The notes under the pieces are model-generated. The model was not told the DNA's origin. It ran no database searches and was given only the letters and a program-made list of their open reading frames with translations. Shown here one piece after another: positions 8,701-11,165 of a stretch of 11,165 nt of DNA; the first letter of the stretch is position 1; each line of letters begins with the position of its first letter. This stretch comes from Cryomorphaceae bacterium (GTDB lineage: Bacteria > Bacteroidota > Bacteroidia > Flavobacteriales > BACL11). Where the stretch lies: contig JACNFT010000042.1 of the NCBI GenBank assembly GCA_014384505.1, positions 1 through 11,165 of the forward strand, given 5' to 3'. The position numbers and the translations under genes are program-made.

Positions 8701-10083
8701 GACTATACTGATGGTCCTGGTTTTAAGCTGGGCGGAATGCATTCTTATACTATGTCAGATATAAAAGATTTACATTCAGTTGATATAGTATTTACTTCAG
8801 ATAAATCAAAATGGACAAGAGCTTGTGTGGTTGAAGCGCAAGATGATGAAACACTAGCAGAAGGAAATAAACTTAAGATGGAATTAAGACATTCTCCATC
8901 AGTTGATAAGGATGGAAATGATGATGTTAATGATACTACTTATGGTATGGGTTGGTTTCCTGGATATGCTATTGATATTGAAACAGGAGAACGGTTGAAT
9001 ATCATTTTCGCAGAAGATTCATGGCAAAAAGACCCTGAATTAAAGGGTAATGATATGATATGGAACCCTACTTCAAAAATTACTACTGATAATTTTAACG
9101 TAGAGTTTAATTCCACAACAGGTACAGTTGAATGGACTGGTGGAGATTATCTGTTAGGAGGTAAACATTTTATTTATGTTGTAAAGGGTGAGGCATGGGT
9201 TAAAGGTTCAAAAGAATACTTAGCTAATCCTCTATCTAATGATAAATTCAGTCCTAATTATGATGAAGGAAGATGGATTTATAATCAGCTAAGCGATCCG
9301 TCTAATTCTTCAGGTAGATGGAATGTATTTAAAAATATTAGTTGGGTAGGAGTGCCTTTATTAGCTCCAGGGAAAACACTCTTAACAAGTGATGTTAAAG
9401 TGAAATTAAGAGTTGCTAAGCCATTCAAACAGTACGAAACTACTCTTTCAACTACTTTTTATGAACGATCAAATTCTTCTAACCCTGCTTTAGCAAATGA
9501 TACTTTGCAGGATGGTAAAACATATTCTGTAGCTTATATAAATACAGCCCAAACATGGGGAGGTAAAAAAGTTGTTTATAATGATTCTACTTATTTGCCT
9601 GGACAACAATTTGTTGTAGACGGAAATATTAGTCTTATATTTTCAAGTTCAAGTAACAAAGCAAGGGTAATTGAGGCAGATGCAGTAAATAGCTTTAATC
9701 CTATTTATCGTTTTAGTACTGATGATATTGTTGCTACTACTGGAGATGTAAATGTTGCACAAAATGCAATGGATGCTATTAGAGCAGTGCCAAATCCTTA
9801 TTACGGAATGTCAACTTATGAAACAAATCAGTTAGATAATAGGGTTAAGATTACAAATCTTCCTCAACAAGCTACTATTTCAATTTTCTCTGTTAGTGGT
9901 ACACTGATAAGAAAACTCAAAAAAGATGATAGCATGACATCTATTGATTGGGATTTGAAAAATGATTATGGAGTTCCAATTGCTAGTGGACTTTACGTTA
10001 TTCATATAAATTCTCCTGGTATAGGTGAAAAAATTATTAAATGGTTTGGTTCATTAAGGCCAATTGATTTAGATACATTCTAA
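5797..10083 (+). CDS. Large T9SS cargo surface protein, uncharacterised family
   Basis: 1428 residues from ATG 5797. ATG 5821 (M9) is at least as likely, because it gives a compact signal peptide (MNNTIKQIVILSFTLFSFSVVA) and has an A-rich leader, so the protein may be 1420 residues. Numbering here is from 5797. The mature N-terminus begins GCSPSSSQTDLDVNNVR, then GGGDMWWNL at 71-79 and LFAGALWIGGVD at 95-106, a motif set I recognise from large Bacteroidota secreted proteins without known function. Acidic calcium-binding-like segments are DVDGDGEYD (195-203) and DGLDNDRDGVVDE (349-361). A fibronectin-III-like region spans about 526-690, from PDLTVRELDQEL to KTYYFMSLSYGYN, followed by VYSGIPHY and GDGVEITRIEGTGNGG. 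Residues about 1327-1428 are a T9SS sorting domain: AVPNPYYG, ISIFSVSGTLIRKL, DWDLKNDYGVPIASGLYVIHI, GEKIIKWFG. No catalytic motif is visible. Lying between a TonB receptor and a PorV-like gene suggests a surface partner of one or both. Confidence 0.88.
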   Translation: MILKNRTFMNNTIKQIVILSFTLFSFSVVAKENVNGSGVTSVVNIRIAAGCSPSSSQTDLDVNNVRTTIMGGGDMWWNLDDARYEIPKDGNRHSLFAGALWIGGVDAGGQLKVAAMTYRQGGNDFWSGPLNTSTASTAAENCNEWDKHFKLDRADVEEFVARAGDPTYEVPESIKKWPAHEKFAGEDHYLAPFHDVDGDGEYDWTVGDYPDYNISGTDDDARLFGDQTLWWVFNDKGNIHGESEADALGLEIHAQAFGFTADNEVNDMTFYNYKIFNRSTTPLNDTYFGQWVDPDLGNYLDDYVGCDVGLGLGFCYNGDAEDEGAAGYGFNPPAIGVDFFQGPYSDENDGLDNDRDGVVDEIDTIIDASGQEMLLTEQIIMSKFMYFNNDGSVIGNPGNGQDFYNYLRGIWRDNVPMTFGGDGHGEGVGTTTDLCDFMFPGTSDPAFPGKEWTEQTANNLPADRRFVQSAGPFTLQPGAVNEITTGVVWARAKSGGQTASIQLLKIYDREAQALFDNNFNILNGPDAPDLTVRELDQELIITLSNKDNSNNIDESYSEKDPYITKPDNLLNDPNYEFQGYLVYQLKNSTVSVTDLDNNDKARLVFRSDIKDDVKGIVNQYLDPILGVYTPIEEVSSVLSSGVVGNIDEGVEFSFRLIDDKFALGSPKLVNHKTYYFMSLSYGYNRAEENASPYAVSDPDYDGRNQPFISGRRNIQVYSGIPHYTEPENGGTTLNAAYGDGVEITRIEGTGNGGSVLDLTEESITEVLNSEEHRVLQPVYKQGLGPVNFEVVDPMKIPVGNFMLKLENAVYASNSGGDQTGLITSYGSWILTNETTGKVVANVNKDITLGTEKYITELGFNIKIQQFENPGTDPLLYEKNGFISSEIEYSNKNDRWLTGLADRDPAFPNAYGLNWIRAGSFVDENDGLMSDYNVLDDPNGIFEGAIIQTNNIFGAEVTGGTWAPYCFASDYTDGPGFKLGGMHSYTMSDIKDLHSVDIVFTSDKSKWTRACVVEAQDDETLAEGNKLKMELRHSPSVDKDGNDDVNDTTYGMGWFPGYAIDIETGERLNIIFAEDSWQKDPELKGNDMIWNPTSKITTDNFNVEFNSTTGTVEWTGGDYLLGGKHFIYVVKGEAWVKGSKEYLANPLSNDKFSPNYDEGRWIYNQLSDPSNSSGRWNVFKNISWVGVPLLAPGKTLLTSDVKVKLRVAKPFKQYETTLSTTFYERSNSSNPALANDTLQDGKTYSVAYINTAQTWGGKKVVYNDSTYLPGQQFVVDGNISLIFSSSSNKARVIEADAVNSFNPIYRFSTDDIVATTGDVNVAQNAMDAIRAVPNPYYGMSTYETNQLDNRVKITNLPQQATISIFSVSGTLIRKLKKDDSMTSIDWDLKNDYGVPIASGLYVIHINSPGIGEKIIKWFGSLRPIDLDTF

Positions 10084-10114
10084 AAAATAAAATTTGACGA
10101 TAAAATATATAGAT
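10084..10114 (+). other. Short spacer before the PorV-like gene
   Basis: The 31 bases between the cargo gene's stop and the next ATG are almost pure A/T. I see no hairpin terminator and no TTG / TAnnTTTG pair at correct spacing. This supports read-through transcription into the PorV-like gene. Confidence 0.5.
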
Positions 10115-11165
10115 ATGAAACAAATTAATAACTGGATAAAAGCAATAGTTTTTATTGCAATAATGATACTTCCATTCCAAGAGAATTTTGCAGGAAATGA
10201 GCAAAGAGCAGGGCAAGCCGGAGCTTCTGAATTATTGATTAATCCTTGGGCAAGATCTTCAGGATGGGCAGGGGCAAATATTGCAGGAATTAGAGGAGTT
10301 GAAAGTATGTTTTCTAATGTTGCAGGTTTGGCATTTACTGAAAAAACAGAGTTAATTTTTTCAAGTACTTCTTGGTTGCAAATAAATGGTTTTAATGATG
10401 CTGTAAGTAATATAAGTTCATTTGGTTTTGCTCAAAAGGTAGGAGAATCTGGAGTGTTCGGTCTTTCAATAATGAATATGAGTTTTGGTGATATTGAAAT
10501 TACAACTGTTGAGAACCCTGATGGAGGAATTGGTGTTTATTCTCCTAGCTTTATGAATATTGCACTTTCATATTCAAAAATATTTTCTAATAATATTTAT
10601 GGAGGAATGACAGTGAAAATGATCTCGGAGCAGATATCAAATTTGGGTGCCAATGGTATTGCTCTTGATGCAGGTATTCAATATGTAACAGGAGTAAAAG
10701 ATAATTTTAAGTTTGGTATTTCATTGAAAAATGTAGGTCCAAGATTATCATTTACAGGAGATGGACTTTCTTTTAGAGCACAAACCGATCCTAATAATGA
10801 TTATAACCAGACTATTGAAGTAAGATCCTCTGAACTAGAGTTGCCTGCTTTATTAAATATAGGTATGTCATACGATATTAATGTGTCAAGACATAGATTG
10901 ACAGGAGCGGGTACATTTACTTCTAACTCTTTTCAAAAAGATCAATATAGACTTGGAGGAGAATATTCTTATAGAGAAATGTTTATGGTGCGTTTAGGAT
11001 ATACTTATGAAGAAGGCATCAGAGACCCATCCACAAGAACTACTGCATTAAGAGGGCCTTCAGGTGGTTTTACACTTGAATTACCAATGGGCGCTAATAC
11101 CTTCGGTTTGGATTATTCTTACCGTCATACTGATCCTTTCCAAGGTTCGCATACTATTGGAGCTA
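10115..11165 (+). CDS. PorV/PorQ-family outer-membrane protein, 3'-truncated by window edge
   Basis: The frame is open from ATG 10115 to the right edge, giving 350 codons; family members are usually a little longer, so only the C-terminal end should be missing. A signal peptide covers about residues 1-26 (hydrophobic IKAIVFIAIMILPF, then ENFA). The mature start contains the family's signature AGASELLINPWARSSGWAGA (35-54), then GIRGVESMFSNVAGLAF (58-74). The rest alternates short beta-strands and turns, such as GFAQKVGESGVFGLSIM, YGGMTVKMISEQI, LDAGIQYVTG and FKFGISLKNVGPRL, as in a FadL-like barrel. PorV in the T9SS shuttles cargo from the translocon to the attachment complex; other family members have less defined roles. 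The gene lies directly after a T9SS cargo gene, which suggests a paralogue dedicated to that cargo rather than the housekeeping PorV. The assignment to the family is strong; to PorV itself, as opposed to a paralogue, is not. Confidence 0.9.
   Translation, partial: MKQINNWIKAIVFIAIMILPFQENFAGNEQRAGQAGASELLINPWARSSGWAGANIAGIRGVESMFSNVAGLAFTEKTELIFSSTSWLQINGFNDAVSNISSFGFAQKVGESGVFGLSIMNMSFGDIEITTVENPDGGIGVYSPSFMNIALSYSKIFSNNIYGGMTVKMISEQISNLGANGIALDAGIQYVTGVKDNFKFGISLKNVGPRLSFTGDGLSFRAQTDPNNDYNQTIEVRSSELELPALLNIGMSYDINVSRHRLTGAGTFTSNSFQKDQYRLGGEYSYREMFMVRLGYTYEEGIRDPSTRTTALRGPSGGFTLELPMGANTFGLDYSYRHTDPFQGSHTIGA

Larger units (their letters stand above)
2090..11165 (+). other. Likely operon: TonB receptor, T9SS cargo, PorV-like protein
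   Basis: Three same-strand genes are separated by 11 (or 35) and 31 bases, with one upstream promoter candidate and no visible internal terminator. The operon may continue past the right edge. Co-transcription is inferred from spacing only. Confidence 0.7.

Noticed and set aside
10084..10114. TTG and TATATA in the spacer before the PorV-like gene as an internal promoter
   Set aside because: The two elements are far too close together and there is no TAnnTTTG match.

Overview
The window is AT-rich DNA from a member of the Bacteroidota, probably a marine or other aquatic flavobacterium-like lineage. The evidence is two proteins with type IX secretion (T9SS) C-terminal sorting domains, a PorV/PorQ-family protein, a TonB-dependent receptor with a carboxypeptidase-regulatory-like N-terminal domain, a lipoprotein with a flavobacterial-style surface export signal, a TTG / TAnnTTTG-type promoter, and A-rich leaders instead of Shine-Dalgarno sites. 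I cannot place the genus.

Left part (1-1976): the 3' portion of a T9SS-exported, PKD- and Ig-like-domain surface protein reads rightward and is cut by the left window edge. It meets, tail to tail with an 8-bp overlap, a small leftward gene for a lipoprotein. That lipoprotein has a Rieske-like C-terminal half in which both iron-ligand histidine positions are replaced (Tyr and Cys).

Middle and right part (1977-11165): a 113-bp divergent intergenic region carries a plausible Bacteroidota promoter. It drives a tight rightward cluster of three genes: a 1231-residue TonB-dependent receptor, a roughly 1420-residue T9SS cargo protein of a recognisable but functionally uncharacterised family, and a PorV/PorQ-family outer-membrane protein cut by the right edge. 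The gaps between genes are 11-35 bp and 31 bp, so they are probably co-transcribed.

Working model (inference): the PorV-like protein helps deliver or anchor the large cargo protein at the cell surface, and the cargo works next to, or with, the TonB-dependent receptor, perhaps in capture and import of a ligand. There is no SusD, glycosidase, protease or regulator in the window, so this is not a standard polysaccharide-utilisation locus and the substrate is unknown. I see no RNA genes, CRISPR arrays, mobile elements or attachment sites. No non-coding stretch exceeds 300 bases.
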